Under the pieces are notes generated by a model, which saw nothing but the letters and a program-made list of their open reading frames with translations, searched no databases and was not told the DNA's origin. This document shows positions 1 through 8,994 of a stretch of DNA of 64,000 nucleotides, in pieces (positions within the stretch are counted from its first letter, which is position 1; each line of letters starts with the position of its first letter). The stretch lies in assembly GCF_001724605.1 (NCBI RefSeq), contig NZ_MEEX01000013.1, positions 62,001 through 126,000 on the forward strand. The letters run 5' to 3'. This DNA comes from Phenylobacterium sp. SCN 70-31. Lineage in GTDB: Bacteria > Pseudomonadota > Alphaproteobacteria > Caulobacterales > Caulobacteraceae. A program made the position numbers and the translations under genes.

Positions 1-633
1 CGGCATCTGGGCGTCGAGATGGCGCGGCTCGTGGCGCATCCCGTCGTCGCGCTCGACTATCGCCTCGGTCCCGAGCATCGATTCCCGGCGGCCCTCGATG
101 ATGCGCTGGCGGCCTACCGCCAGCTTCGAGCCGAAGCCCCGCAGGCCAGGATCGCCCTGGCCGGCGACAGTGCGGGCGGCGGTCTTGTGGTCGCCACGCT
201 GATGGCGATCCGCGATGCCGGCCTGGCGCCGCCGGTCGGCGCCTATTGTATGTCGCCCTGGGTCGATCTGGCCGTGACGGGTCCGAATGTGGCGGCCAAG
301 GCGTCCGTGGATCCCCTGGCGAGCGCCGATCTTCTCGGATTGATGACCCGTCGATATCTCGCCGATGGCGATCCCCGGGCGCCGCTGGCCTCGCCCATCT
401 ACGGCGATCTGCGCGGCTTGCCGCCGCTCTTCATTCAGGTCGGCTCGGCCGAGGTCCTGCTGGACGACTCCGTTCGTCTCGCGCAGGCGGCTGGCCGCGA
501 CGACGTGGCGGTGACGCTCGAGGTCTGGCCGGACATGATCCACGTCTTCCCTTACTTCTTCCCGGCCTTTCCTGAAGGACGTGATGCTCTGGGACGCGGA
601 TGCGACTTCCTGCGCGGACGCCTGTCGGTCTGA
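1..633 (+). CDS. Alpha/beta hydrolase, hormone-sensitive-lipase type (5' end outside window)
   Basis: Carboxylester hydrolase of the HSL family. The frame is open from base 1, so the gene starts upstream and the HGGG oxyanion-hole motif of the family is not visible. What is visible: the DYRLGPEH stretch typical of the family, the nucleophile elbow GDSAGG (Ser codon near base 169), an acidic residue in LLDDSVRL and a histidine in DMIHVFPYF, which complete a Ser-Asp-His triad. No signal peptide can be judged. It lies on the same strand as the TonB receptor downstream, separated by 350 bp, and may belong to the same catabolic island. Substrate unknown; family members hydrolyse short acyl esters and sometimes amides. 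Confidence 0.85.
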   Translation, partial: RHLGVEMARLVAHPVVALDYRLGPEHRFPAALDDALAAYRQLRAEAPQARIALAGDSAGGGLVVATLMAIRDAGLAPPVGAYCMSPWVDLAVTGPNVAAKASVDPLASADLLGLMTRRYLADGDPRAPLASPIYGDLRGLPPLFIQVGSAEVLLDDSVRLAQAAGRDDVAVTLEVWPDMIHVFPYFFPAFPEGRDALGRGCDFLRGRLSV

Positions 634-983
634 TCGGTCCGCCGCCGGCGAAGTCGTGCAGGCGGGTCATGATATCGGGATGGAGCTGTCGGGGAGCGCA
701 TCTCGCGTCGTCATCGAAGGGTGGCTTGGCGCCGACATCCGTTCAGCGTCTCGTCGCGTGTCAGGGAGGGGGCGGCGTCTTCCATGCGCGCCTGGCTTTG
801 CATATCCAACAGCTCGATCCCGACGCTGGACTGCCCTGATGCGATGAGCCGAGCGACCAGAAGCCTCCCGAACTCCGCAGGTTGGGCGCCGTGAGCGTTT
901 TTTCGCGAAGGAGGCAGGGGTTCGCGACGCTCTGCCCGTCTGAGTCCACGAAGAGCCAAGATTGGCTCAGAGGGGGCTCCATC
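634..983. other. Intergenic region upstream of the TonB receptor
   Basis: 350 bp between the HSL-type esterase and the TonB receptor. Open frames here, including a long one on the minus strand that continues under the receptor gene, are uncharacteristic and look like high-GC shadows. The receptor promoter should lie here but I cannot assign -35/-10 boxes. An upstream in-frame TTG at 882 is less likely as a start than the ATG at 984, which has its own ribosome-binding site and begins a good signal peptide. Confidence 0.5.
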
Positions 984-3962
984 ATGAATCTTCTTTCGAC
1001 CTCGGTAATCCGCCAACTTCGTGGAGCGCTTCTGGCGGGGTCGGCCATCGCCTCCCTGGGTGGCGCCGCCCTGGCGCAGAGCCAGACGCATGCGTACGAC
1101 ATTCCGGCTCAGCCCGCGGCTGAGGCGCTGAACCGCTTCGCGACCCAGTCGGGGCTTCGGATTTTGTTTCCCTATGAGGCTGTGGCGGGAAAGCGGACCC
1201 GGCCGGTTTCCGGGACCCTCAGTGAGCAGGCGGCCCTCGACCAGCTGCTGGCCGACACCGGTCTTGTGATCGTGTCCCGGCAAGCCGATGTCATCACGCT
1301 CGGCGCCGGTAGGTTTCAAGGCGCGGCCACAACGGCAGAAGCACCCGTCGCCGTAGGGCTCGACGAAGTCGTCGTAACGGCCTCTCGCCTCAACCGCGCA
1401 GATGTCCCGACGCCGCTGACGGTGCTCGACAAGGAAGTACTCCGTGAAGGCGCGCGCGCGAACTTCGTCGCGAGCCTGATGGACAGGCCACAGTTCAAGG
1501 CGAGCTGGTCGCCGCAGATCACCGGCGGCTCCTTCGCCGCGGGCAGCTTCAGCGTCGATCTCCGTGGCCTGGGGAACGCCCGCAGTCTTGTGCTCATTGA
1601 CGCTCGCCGGCTTGCCGGCGGCTACTCCAACGGCGCCGCCGGGATCGATCTGTCGGTCATTCCCGGCGTCATGGTGGATCGCGTCGATGTCGTGACCGGG
1701 AGCGCGTCGGCGGCGTGGGGCTCGAACGCGGTCGCCGGCGTCGTCAACGTCATCATCGACAACCGGCTCGAGGGGATCCGGATCGGGGGCCGTTACGGCG
1801 TCTCCAGCCGCGACGATGTCGAGGAGAAGCAGTTCGAAGCCGTCGGCGGCTGGCGCTTCGCCGACGGCAAGGGGCACCTCATCGTCGGCGGCGAGTACGT
1901 CGACAACGCAGGCGGGCGGCCGAAGACCTCGCGCGAAAACGTCGGTCGATGGGCGGTCGTCCCCAACCCGGCCTTCACCGCGACCAACGGGCAACAGCCA
2001 CTGATCTTCGCGCCCGATGTGGGCTTCGCCAACGCGAGCCTGGGCGGCCTGATCCTGACCGGGGTCAACGCCGGCCGGACGTTCAACCCGGACGGAACGT
2101 TGCGCACGTTCGATCTCGGCCGCGTATCGGGCGTCACGTCGATCGGCGGTGAAGGCCCGTCCCAGGACGACTTCAGCTATTTCTCTGCGCCCTACGAGCG
2201 ATACAGCGTCATGGGTCGCGTCACCTATGATCTCAACGACAACCTGAAGCTCACCGCCGACCTGCTGCACTCGCGCGTTCACGACGACTTCGGGTTCCTG
2301 TTGGACCCCAATCGCGGCGACATCCGGATCTCTGTCGACAACGCCTTCCTGCCAGCGGCCGTCCGGGCGCAGATGGTCGCCGCGGGCGAAACCGCCTTCA
2401 CGATGGGGCGCGCCAACCGCGACTTCGCCTTCATCGAGAACGACTACAGCCGCAAGACCACGCAGGGGACCCTCGCGATCGAGGGCAAGGTCGGCGAGAC
2501 GTGGCGCTGGAACGCGTACTACAGCCACGGCCAGTTCAATGAGCGCAACGACCTCGGCAACCTGCGCATTCGGGCCAACTTCGCCAATGCCGTGGACTCC
2601 GTCCCCAGCCCCACGACCGGCCAGCCGATCTGCCGAGTCGCGCTGACCAACCCGACGACGACCTGTGTGCCGATCAATCTCTTCGGCGAGGGGGCGCCGT
2701 CCGACGCCGCGCGCGCCTACGTGCTGGGGACGGGTCAACTGCGTCTTCAGGCAGACCTCGATACGGGCGGGTTCACCGTACGAGGCGAGCCCTTCGAGAC
2801 CTGGGCGGGACCTGTCTCCATCGCCCTGGGCGCCGAGGCTCGGCGTGAGGAACTGCGCCAGCGCGTGGGCGCGCTGGATCTCGCGAACGCCTTCGCCTTC
2901 TCCAATTTTGCGCCGATCAACGGCAAGAACAGCACCAAGGAAGGTTTCGGCGAGGTTCTCGTCCCGCTCGTCCGGGATATCCCTGGCCTGGAGCTGCTGC
3001 AGTTCAACGGCGCCGCGCGGATCACGGACGACCGCCTGGGTTCGATCTGGTCCTGGAAGCTTGGTTTCACCAACAAGGTGACCGAAGGCGTGCAGGTGCG
3101 GTTCACCCGCTCGCGCGACATTCGTTCACCCAATCTCGTGGAGCTGTTCTCCGGCCAGGTGCTCAACCTGACCCAGATCAGCGACCCGCAGACCGGGACG
3201 GCCTATCAGGTTCGGGCGATGACCGGCGGCAACCCGAATCTGCGCCCCGAGACGTCGAAGACGACGACCGCCGGCGTGACGCTCTCGCCGTCGCAGATTC
3301 CGCGGCTGACCGTGTCGGCGGACTACTTCGATATCGAGATCGACAACGCGATTTCGACCATCGCCGCGCAGACGCTGATCACCCTGTGCTCGCAGGGCGT
3401 CCAGTCCCTGTGTTCTCAGATCGTGCGTGGGCCGGACGGCCTGATCACCACCACGGCCGCGACGCTGCTGAATTTCACTCGTCTGAGTACGAGCGGCGTC
3501 GATCTCTCGCTGAGCTACAGCATCCCGCTCTCGAACGGCGGGCGGCTTTCGCTGCGAAGCACGGGAACGTGGGCCAACAAGTACAAGAGCAACAACGGCA
3601 TCACCACGATCGACTTCCTCGGATCCCAGGGCACGATCGGGTCGGCCGGCGTGCCGAAGGTCGTGGTCAATTCGGCGGTCACGTATGACGACGAGCGCCT
3701 TCGTCTGAGCCTGCGCAGTCGCTTCATCTCGGCGGGAACATCGAACGTGACGCTCGACATTCAGAACAATCGTATTCCCGCGTACATGTATTTCGACCTG
3801 GGCGCGTCGTACAAATTCGATGTTCTTGAGGACCGGGAGGTCGAGGTCTTCGCGAACGTCAACAATCTCTTCGATAAGGATCCGCCCATCTCGTCGGCGT
3901 TCTCGCCCTACTACGACGTCGTCGGGCGATACATGGTGGTCGGGGCCCGCGCGCGCTTCTGA
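984..3962 (+). CDS. TonB-dependent outer-membrane receptor with N-terminal STN domain
   Basis: Outer-membrane receptor of 992 residues that imports a ligand using TonB energy. The start at 984 was chosen because AGGGGG lies 5-10 bases upstream and the first 31 residues form a signal peptide ending ALA-Q. Residues about 38-96 are an STN domain (YDIPAQPAAEALNRFA), about 127-136 a TonB-box-like DEVVVTASR, about 140-255 the plug (LRGLGNARSLVLIDARR, GSASAAWGSNAVAGVVN), then a long beta-barrel ending in a terminal Phe (VVGARARF). STN domains usually talk to a FecR-type anti-sigma factor, but no fecI/fecR pair is next to it. The neighbours (hydrolases, CoA ligase, transporter) suggest an organic nutrient rather than iron; this is inference. 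Confidence 0.93.
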   Translation: MNLLSTSVIRQLRGALLAGSAIASLGGAALAQSQTHAYDIPAQPAAEALNRFATQSGLRILFPYEAVAGKRTRPVSGTLSEQAALDQLLADTGLVIVSRQADVITLGAGRFQGAATTAEAPVAVGLDEVVVTASRLNRADVPTPLTVLDKEVLREGARANFVASLMDRPQFKASWSPQITGGSFAAGSFSVDLRGLGNARSLVLIDARRLAGGYSNGAAGIDLSVIPGVMVDRVDVVTGSASAAWGSNAVAGVVNVIIDNRLEGIRIGGRYGVSSRDDVEEKQFEAVGGWRFADGKGHLIVGGEYVDNAGGRPKTSRENVGRWAVVPNPAFTATNGQQPLIFAPDVGFANASLGGLILTGVNAGRTFNPDGTLRTFDLGRVSGVTSIGGEGPSQDDFSYFSAPYERYSVMGRVTYDLNDNLKLTADLLHSRVHDDFGFLLDPNRGDIRISVDNAFLPAAVRAQMVAAGETAFTMGRANRDFAFIENDYSRKTTQGTLAIEGKVGETWRWNAYYSHGQFNERNDLGNLRIRANFANAVDSVPSPTTGQPICRVALTNPTTTCVPINLFGEGAPSDAARAYVLGTGQLRLQADLDTGGFTVRGEPFETWAGPVSIALGAEARREELRQRVGALDLANAFAFSNFAPINGKNSTKEGFGEVLVPLVRDIPGLELLQFNGAARITDDRLGSIWSWKLGFTNKVTEGVQVRFTRSRDIRSPNLVELFSGQVLNLTQISDPQTGTAYQVRAMTGGNPNLRPETSKTTTAGVTLSPSQIPRLTVSADYFDIEIDNAISTIAAQTLITLCSQGVQSLCSQIVRGPDGLITTTAATLLNFTRLSTSGVDLSLSYSIPLSNGGRLSLRSTGTWANKYKSNNGITTIDFLGSQGTIGSAGVPKVVVNSAVTYDDERLRLSLRSRFISAGTSNVTLDIQNNRIPAYMYFDLGASYKFDVLEDREVEVFANVNNLFDKDPPISSAFSPYYDVVGRYMVVGARARF

Positions 3963-4143
3963 CCGTCTTCGCGAAAGCGGCGCGCTGGCCGCAAGGCGTG
4001 CGCGCCGTCCGGAGGGGCTTGGATGGCGGGCGAGGCGACACGACCTTTGACCGCCTGAGGAGATGGCGTGTGGGCATCGCGCCATTGATTGGATCGGTGC
4101 GGCGAGGGCGCATCCCCGCCGGCCCGGAATTGAGACGTGGCGC

Positions 4144-5673
4144 ATGAACCTTATCCCGCTGAACGCTATCCTGCGCCACAACGCGGACGTTTTTGGACCG
4201 GACGCGGCAGGCCTGATCGATGGCGACGAGGTGGTCAGCTGGTCGCAGCTCGAAGTCGCCGCCAACCGGCGCGCACGCCTCATCCAGGCCCAGGGGGTCG
4301 GTCCGGGTGACGTGGTGACCTTCAACCTGCCGAACGGGTTGGAGTTCTTCGAAACGACCTTCGCACTCTGGAAGCTCGGGGCCACGCCGAACCCGATCTC
4401 GCCGAAGCTGCCGGCCCCGGAACTGGGCGCGATGCTCGAGGCGGCGCGTCCGGCGCTGTTCATCGGGGACGGCGAAGGGGCGGGCGCGCCGGCCGGGTTG
4501 CGCCGGCTTCCGCGCGCCGTCGACACGGCCGGGCTGTCGGGCCAGCCGCTCGAGGAGGTGGTGTCCGAGCAGTGGAAGGCGATCACCAGCGGTGGTTCGA
4601 CGGGGCGTCCCAAGGTGATTGTCGACCACCGGCGGGCGGTGTTCGACGTCGATGCGCCCACCCTCAATCAGCCGTCGCACGGCGTCGTCCTCAATCCCGG
4701 CCCGCTCTATCACAACGCCCCGTTCGTGCTTTCGCATGAAGCGATGTGTGTCGGCGCAACGGTGGTGAACATGGGTCGCTTCGATCCGGAGCGGGCCCTG
4801 GCCCTCATCGACGCGTATCGCGTCCAGTGGGTGAACTTCGTACCGACGATGATGGCGCGCATCTGGCGGCTGCCCGAGGACGTGCGCGCCAGCTACGACG
4901 TTTCCAGCCTGCAGACGGTGTATCACATGGCCTCGGCCATGCCGGTGTGGCTGAAGGAGGCGTGGATCGACTGGCTGGGGGCCGAGACGATCTGGGAACT
5001 CTACGGCGGCACCGAGCGGCTGGGCTCCACGGTCATCCGGGGTGACGAGTGGCTTCTGCACAAAGGGTCCGTCGGTCGGCCGGCGCCGGGCTGTCAGCTT
5101 CAAGTGTTCGACGCCGACGGCCGGCCGTGCGCGGCGCGCGAGGTCGGCGAGATCTTCTTCCTGCCCCGCGAGGGGGCCGGACAGACCTACCATTACCTGG
5201 GCGCGGACTCGAAGCGTCGCAGCGACGGCTGGGAAAGCCTGGGCGACATCGGCTGGCTGGACGAAGACGGCTTCCTCTATCTGGCCGATCGACGCTCCGA
5301 CCTGATCCTGCGCGGCGGCGCCAATATCTATCCGGCCGAGATCGAAGGCGCGTTGGACCAGCATCCGGACGTAGCCTCGTCCATCGTGATCGGCCTGCCG
5401 GACGAGGATCTGGGTCAACGGGTGCACGCGATCGTGCAGTGGCGGGCCGGGGTCACGCCGCACGCCGCGGCGCTGCAGACGTTCCTGCTGGCGCGGCTGT
5501 CTCGCTACAAGGTTCCGGAGTCCTTCGAGTGGACGACGGAAGACCTGCGTGACGACGCCGGCAAGGCGCGCCGCGGCGCTCTGCGCGAGGCGCGGCTCAC
5601 GCTGCTCAAGACCGCCGGTCGGACGCCGGCCCGCCTGGTCGACCTCAGGGCGCGCGCTGGCGCGGGGACCTAG
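4144..5673 (+). CDS. AMP-dependent acyl-CoA synthetase/ligase
   Basis: ANL-superfamily ligase (509 residues) that adenylates a carboxylic acid and transfers it to CoA. Visible motifs: P-loop ITSGGSTGRPKVIV at residues 147-160, ELYGGTERLG, the hinge GDIGWLDEDGFLYLADR, IYPAEIEGAL, and a C-terminal Lys in DDAGKARRGAL. The P-loop has SGGSTG rather than the common SGTTG, a variant I associate with bile-acid- and aryl-acid-type ligases; the substrate cannot be read from sequence. Start 4144 gives the usual N-terminus (MNLIPLNAILRHNADVFG); an in-frame ATG at 4063 would add 27 atypical residues, and the GAGGAG there touches the ATG. It follows the TonB receptor on the same strand. Confidence 0.9.
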   Translation: MNLIPLNAILRHNADVFGPDAAGLIDGDEVVSWSQLEVAANRRARLIQAQGVGPGDVVTFNLPNGLEFFETTFALWKLGATPNPISPKLPAPELGAMLEAARPALFIGDGEGAGAPAGLRRLPRAVDTAGLSGQPLEEVVSEQWKAITSGGSTGRPKVIVDHRRAVFDVDAPTLNQPSHGVVLNPGPLYHNAPFVLSHEAMCVGATVVNMGRFDPERALALIDAYRVQWVNFVPTMMARIWRLPEDVRASYDVSSLQTVYHMASAMPVWLKEAWIDWLGAETIWELYGGTERLGSTVIRGDEWLLHKGSVGRPAPGCQLQVFDADGRPCAAREVGEIFFLPREGAGQTYHYLGADSKRRSDGWESLGDIGWLDEDGFLYLADRRSDLILRGGANIYPAEIEGALDQHPDVASSIVIGLPDEDLGQRVHAIVQWRAGVTPHAAALQTFLLARLSRYKVPESFEWTTEDLRDDAGKARRGALREARLTLLKTAGRTPARLVDLRARAGAGT

Positions 5674-5724
5674 CTCTGCGCGACCGCCAAAGGACTCCTG
5701 GAGCCAGAAAGCGATCCTTCGCCT

Positions 5725-6273
5725 CTAGAATGTCGGGGGCGTGCAGGCGCTCACGAGGATGCAGGGTTCTTGGCCGACGCATCGGAAGCGATGCGGACGA
5801 CGGCTCTCGAAATAGTAGGCGTCCCCGGGGCCCAGGATGCGTCGCTCTTCACCGACCGTCACCTCAAGCCGCCCGCCGAGCACGATCGCGCCTTCCTCAC
5901 CTTCATGAACGAGCGGGATGCGGCCGGTGTCGGCGCCGATCTCGTAACGTTCCATGATGATTTGGAGCGAGCGCCCGACCATGGTCTCACCCACCTGGCG
6001 GTAGGACACGCCACCCTTGCCGATCTCGGTGAGCTCGTCCGCGCGATAGAAGATTTTCTTCGCCGCCGCCGGCGTGAAGGCGAAGAATTCGGCGAGGCCT
6101 ATGGGAACCCCATCGAGGATGCGCTTCAGCGCCCCGACCGATGGATTGGTGGAGTTGGACTCGATGAGCGAGATCGTCGAGTTGGTCACCCCGGCCCGCT
6201 TGGCGAGCTCACGCTGGGATAGCTTGTACTCCATCCTCACCGCCCGCAGACGCTGGCCGACATCTAGCGTCAT
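5725..6273 (-). CDS. XRE-family transcriptional regulator with cupin domain (PuuR-like)
   Basis: A 182-residue regulator: helix-turn-helix near residues 6-60 (LSQRELAKRAGVTNSTISLIE), then a C-terminal cupin (about 110-180) with HEGEEGAIVLGG and a final SACTPPTF that closely resembles the end of E. coli PuuR, the putrescine-responsive repressor. Members of this class usually repress a neighbouring catabolic operon and are released by its substrate. It is convergent with the CoA ligase and divergent from the esterase-MFS-peptidase-aminotransferase run, the classic place for a local repressor. The ATG at 6273 is preferred; an upstream TTG would add 13 uncharacteristic residues. PuuR resemblance points to an amine or amino-acid-like effector (inference). 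Confidence 0.88.
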   Translation of the reverse strand: MTLDVGQRLRAVRMEYKLSQRELAKRAGVTNSTISLIESNSTNPSVGALKRILDGVPIGLAEFFAFTPAAAKKIFYRADELTEIGKGGVSYRQVGETMVGRSLQIIMERYEIGADTGRIPLVHEGEEGAIVLGGRLEVTVGEERRILGPGDAYYFESRRPHRFRCVGQEPCILVSACTPPTF

Positions 6274-6668
6274 CTCAGAATCTCGCTGTTGCTGGTGTTG
6301 CGGATCACACAAAGGCTAGGCGGTTAATCGTGGTGTTCCAATGGCTCGCGTTCGCACGCGGGACGATTTGTTGCGGAATCCAAATCGGCCCCAAATCCTG
6401 GGGACGTTGTCGCGGACGGCCGGCGGGGATCGGCGACAAGCAGACCGAAAGGCCCGCGCGGCGGCGCGGGCGGTTGCGGTTGGTCCTGGGATTCCTTTTT
6501 TTTGGCGGATGGAGCAGGGGGTCTCGGGCGCCCGCCCGTCTGAATCCTCGAGGCGCCGACGGAGGCGCGTGAGGGGGTTCCACAATGCATGTCGGGAAGA
6601 ATGCGGCTCCGCGCGGCGCTCGTCGCCTGACCGCCAGCGCTTCGGCGCGCGCCTAGGTCGGGGTCACG
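6274..6668. promoter_or_regulatory. Divergent control region between PuuR-like regulator and esterase operon
   Basis: 395 bp with no convincing gene. It holds a 15-bp palindrome, CCCCA-AATCC-TGGGG, at 6389-6403, a candidate operator for the adjacent regulator; a run of T at 6495-6501 also stands out. The promoters for both flanking genes should be here but I cannot assign clear -35/-10 boxes. Confidence 0.4.
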
Positions 6669-7622
6669 ATGCTCGCGCCCCTCCTCGCCGCAGCTGCGGT
6701 CGGCGCCGCCCCCGCGCCACCGGCGTCCGCGCCGCAGCCGGTCTCAGCCGATGCGCTCGCCAAGAGCCTGTTCCTTCCGGGACAGGCCGTGGATGTCGAA
6801 CACCACGGCAAGACCTATCGCGTGTTCGTATCGATTCCCCCCGATCCCGTCCCACCGGAAGGCTTTCCCCTCCTCGTCGTGCTCGACGGCAACTTCAACT
6901 TCTCCATCGCGGCCTCCATCGCCTCAAGCCGGGCGAGATGGAAGGAGATGTCGCCGATCGTCGTGGTCGGGGTGGGCTATCCCAGCACCAGCATTGACGA
7001 AATCCTGGCCCGCCGGGTGGCCGACCTGACGCCGCTGAAGGCGACGGATCCCGGTGTCCTGGCGAACCGGGCGCCGGGCGCGGTGGGCGGCGAGGCGGCG
7101 GCGTTCCGGAGCTTTCTGACAGGCGCGCTCCCCTCTGTCGTCGGGTCCTTCACCAAGATCGACAGCGCCTGCACGACGCTGTTCGGGCATTCGCTCGGTG
7201 GGCTGTTCGTCGCCGACACCCTGCTGCGGGCGCCGCAAACCTATCGCCAGTACTTCGCTTCCAGCCCGTCACTCTGGAACAACGACTTCGCCGTGCTGAA
7301 GGAGCAGGCGCAGTTCCGCGACAAGGTGGCTGCGTTGCCCGCGCCGATCCGCGTCGAACTGTCCGTCGGTGGGCTCGAGCGCGAGTTCTCGGCGCGCCAG
7401 CTTGCGGGCATCCCGAGCCTGCGCGGGCTGCCGGACGTGCGGATGGTCGCCGCGCTCACCGAGTTCGGGGGCTGGATGACCGGGCTGCGCGCGCCCAACG
7501 TCAACGTCAGGTACGGCGTCGTGGAAGGCGAGACCCACACATCGGTCGTCCCCGGCAATGTCGTGCGCGCCGTGGATCTGGCGTCGGAATGCCCCGCGAC
7601 ATCGCTGCAGACCGGTCACTGA
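6669..7622 (+). CDS. Secreted alpha/beta hydrolase, esterase D / IroE-like family
   Basis: A 317-residue hydrolase with an Ala-rich N-terminal signal-like segment (residues 1-23), so probably periplasmic. The fold of the esterase (PF00756) family is indicated by LLVVLDGNFNF near residue 70, the nucleophile elbow GHSLGG with Ser175, and a late His in EGETHTSVVP. Relatives include ferric-siderophore esterases (Fes/IroE) and esterase D; here the neighbours suggest it trims an ester of an imported organic compound instead. First gene of a same-strand run; the MFS transporter starts 10 bases after its stop. The ATG at 6669 is the first good start after the divergent regulatory gap. Confidence 0.85.
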   Translation: MLAPLLAAAAVGAAPAPPASAPQPVSADALAKSLFLPGQAVDVEHHGKTYRVFVSIPPDPVPPEGFPLLVVLDGNFNFSIAASIASSRARWKEMSPIVVVGVGYPSTSIDEILARRVADLTPLKATDPGVLANRAPGAVGGEAAAFRSFLTGALPSVVGSFTKIDSACTTLFGHSLGGLFVADTLLRAPQTYRQYFASSPSLWNNDFAVLKEQAQFRDKVAALPAPIRVELSVGGLEREFSARQLAGIPSLRGLPDVRMVAALTEFGGWMTGLRAPNVNVRYGVVEGETHTSVVPGNVVRAVDLASECPATSLQTGH

Positions 7623-7632
7623 GCGGCGCATC

Positions 7633-8994
7633 ATGACGAGCCGCTTGCTGCAGGAACCCCGAGCCGCGACGCAGGGCGCACGTCTTGCCGCGTTCGCCGC
7701 GCCCGCCATGCCGATGGCGGTGATAAACCTCTCGTTGGCGGTGTACCTGCCGCCGTTCTATGCGACCCAGAGCGGTATCGGCCTGGCCGTCATCGGCTTC
7801 GTCTTCATGGCCGTTCGGCTCGGCGATCTCGTCTTCGACCCGCTGCTGGGCATCGCCATCGACCGCACCTCGACATCGATCGGGCGGTTCCGCCCCTGGA
7901 TGCTGGCCGGGATTCCGGTGGCGATGATCGGGTCCTGGCTCGCGTACTTCCCGCCGCAGGACGTCGGTGTGGCCTATCTGGTCGGTGCGTTGAGCGCCGT
8001 GTTCATCGGCTATTCCCTGGTCACGGTCACCCAATTCTCGTGGGCCGCCGTGCTGGGCGAGGATTCGAACTCACGTTCCCGCGCCTATGGCGCAATCCAG
8101 GGCGCCGCGACGCTTGGCATGCTGCTCATCATGGCGGTGCTGCCCATGGTCACGGCCTACCTTCCGGGTGACCGGAACCTGGCGGTCCACGCCATGGGTC
8201 TCTTCATCCTGGTCGTCACGCCCCTCACGGTGATCATGGCGACCACCCGGGTCGCTGAGCCGCAAAGGGCGGTTCTGACGCACGTGCCTTCCTTTGGCCG
8301 CGCGGTGCTGGACTATGGCAAGGCGCTGGCCTGTCCTCCGGTGGCCCGCGTCATGGCGTGCACCGTCCTGACGGCGCTCGCGTCGGGCGTGACGAGTTCG
8401 CTCCTCCTGTTCTTCGCCCCGACGAAGGGCTTCACGGCGGCGCAGGCCAACCTGCTCCTCCTGATCTACTTCGTGGGCGCGTTCGCCTCGTCGCGCGCCT
8501 GGGCTCCGATCGCGTTCCGGTTCGGCAAGGAACGGGTTCTGATCGGAATCTGCCTTTTCGTGGCGGCGGTGAAGCTGACCGTCTTCGCCTTGCCGAACGG
8601 CGCTTTCTACCTGGCGAGCGGGGGGCAGGTCGTGCTTGGGGCTTGCTACTCCGGCACGATGATCATGCTGAAGTCGATCGTCGGCGACGCGGCGGACGAC
8701 GTGAAGCAGAGGCTGGATGAGGATTTCACCGGCCGCCTCTACGCGGTCTATTCCAGTCTGACCAAGGCCAGCATCGCCGTCTCCGTCGGCGTCATCTTCT
8801 TCATCCTGCAGGCGATCGGCTACGCGCCCAAGGCCGGCAACCTCAATTCCCCGGAGGCCCTGCAGAACCTCCAACTGTCCTTCGTTCTCATTCCGGCGGC
8901 CCTGTTCGTGGCAGGGGCGCTCGCGATCGTCCGCTACGGCCGTACATCACACACGGATCGCGGTGCGACGGTCCCCAGGGAGGTCCAGTCTTGA
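7633..8994 (+). CDS. MFS/GPH-family cation symporter
   Basis: Integral inner-membrane transporter (453 residues, about 12 hydrophobic segments) of the glycoside-pentoside-hexuronide (MFS_2) type. Diagnostic stretch near residues 50-80: VRLGDLVFDPLLGIAIDRT followed by GRFRPWMLAG, the loop 2-3 signature of the family. Likely imports the compound processed by the downstream hydrolases, in symport with a cation. Start at ATG 7633, ten bases after the esterase stop; the frame stays open upstream but that part overlaps the esterase and is not transporter-like. Its stop TGA overlaps the TTG start of the DUF2817 gene, so the two are translationally coupled. The substrate need not be a sugar; many GPH members are uncharacterised. 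Confidence 0.9.
   Translation: MTSRLLQEPRAATQGARLAAFAAPAMPMAVINLSLAVYLPPFYATQSGIGLAVIGFVFMAVRLGDLVFDPLLGIAIDRTSTSIGRFRPWMLAGIPVAMIGSWLAYFPPQDVGVAYLVGALSAVFIGYSLVTVTQFSWAAVLGEDSNSRSRAYGAIQGAATLGMLLIMAVLPMVTAYLPGDRNLAVHAMGLFILVVTPLTVIMATTRVAEPQRAVLTHVPSFGRAVLDYGKALACPPVARVMACTVLTALASGVTSSLLLFFAPTKGFTAAQANLLLLIYFVGAFASSRAWAPIAFRFGKERVLIGICLFVAAVKLTVFALPNGAFYLASGGQVVLGACYSGTMIMLKSIVGDAADDVKQRLDEDFTGRLYAVYSSLTKASIAVSVGVIFFILQAIGYAPKAGNLNSPEALQNLQLSFVLIPAALFVAGALAIVRYGRTSHTDRGATVPREVQS

Noticed and set aside
711..2738. 675-codon open frame on the minus strand under the TonB receptor gene
   Set aside because: Antisense of a well-supported receptor gene; composition Arg/Asp/Val-rich, no domain, typical high-GC shadow.
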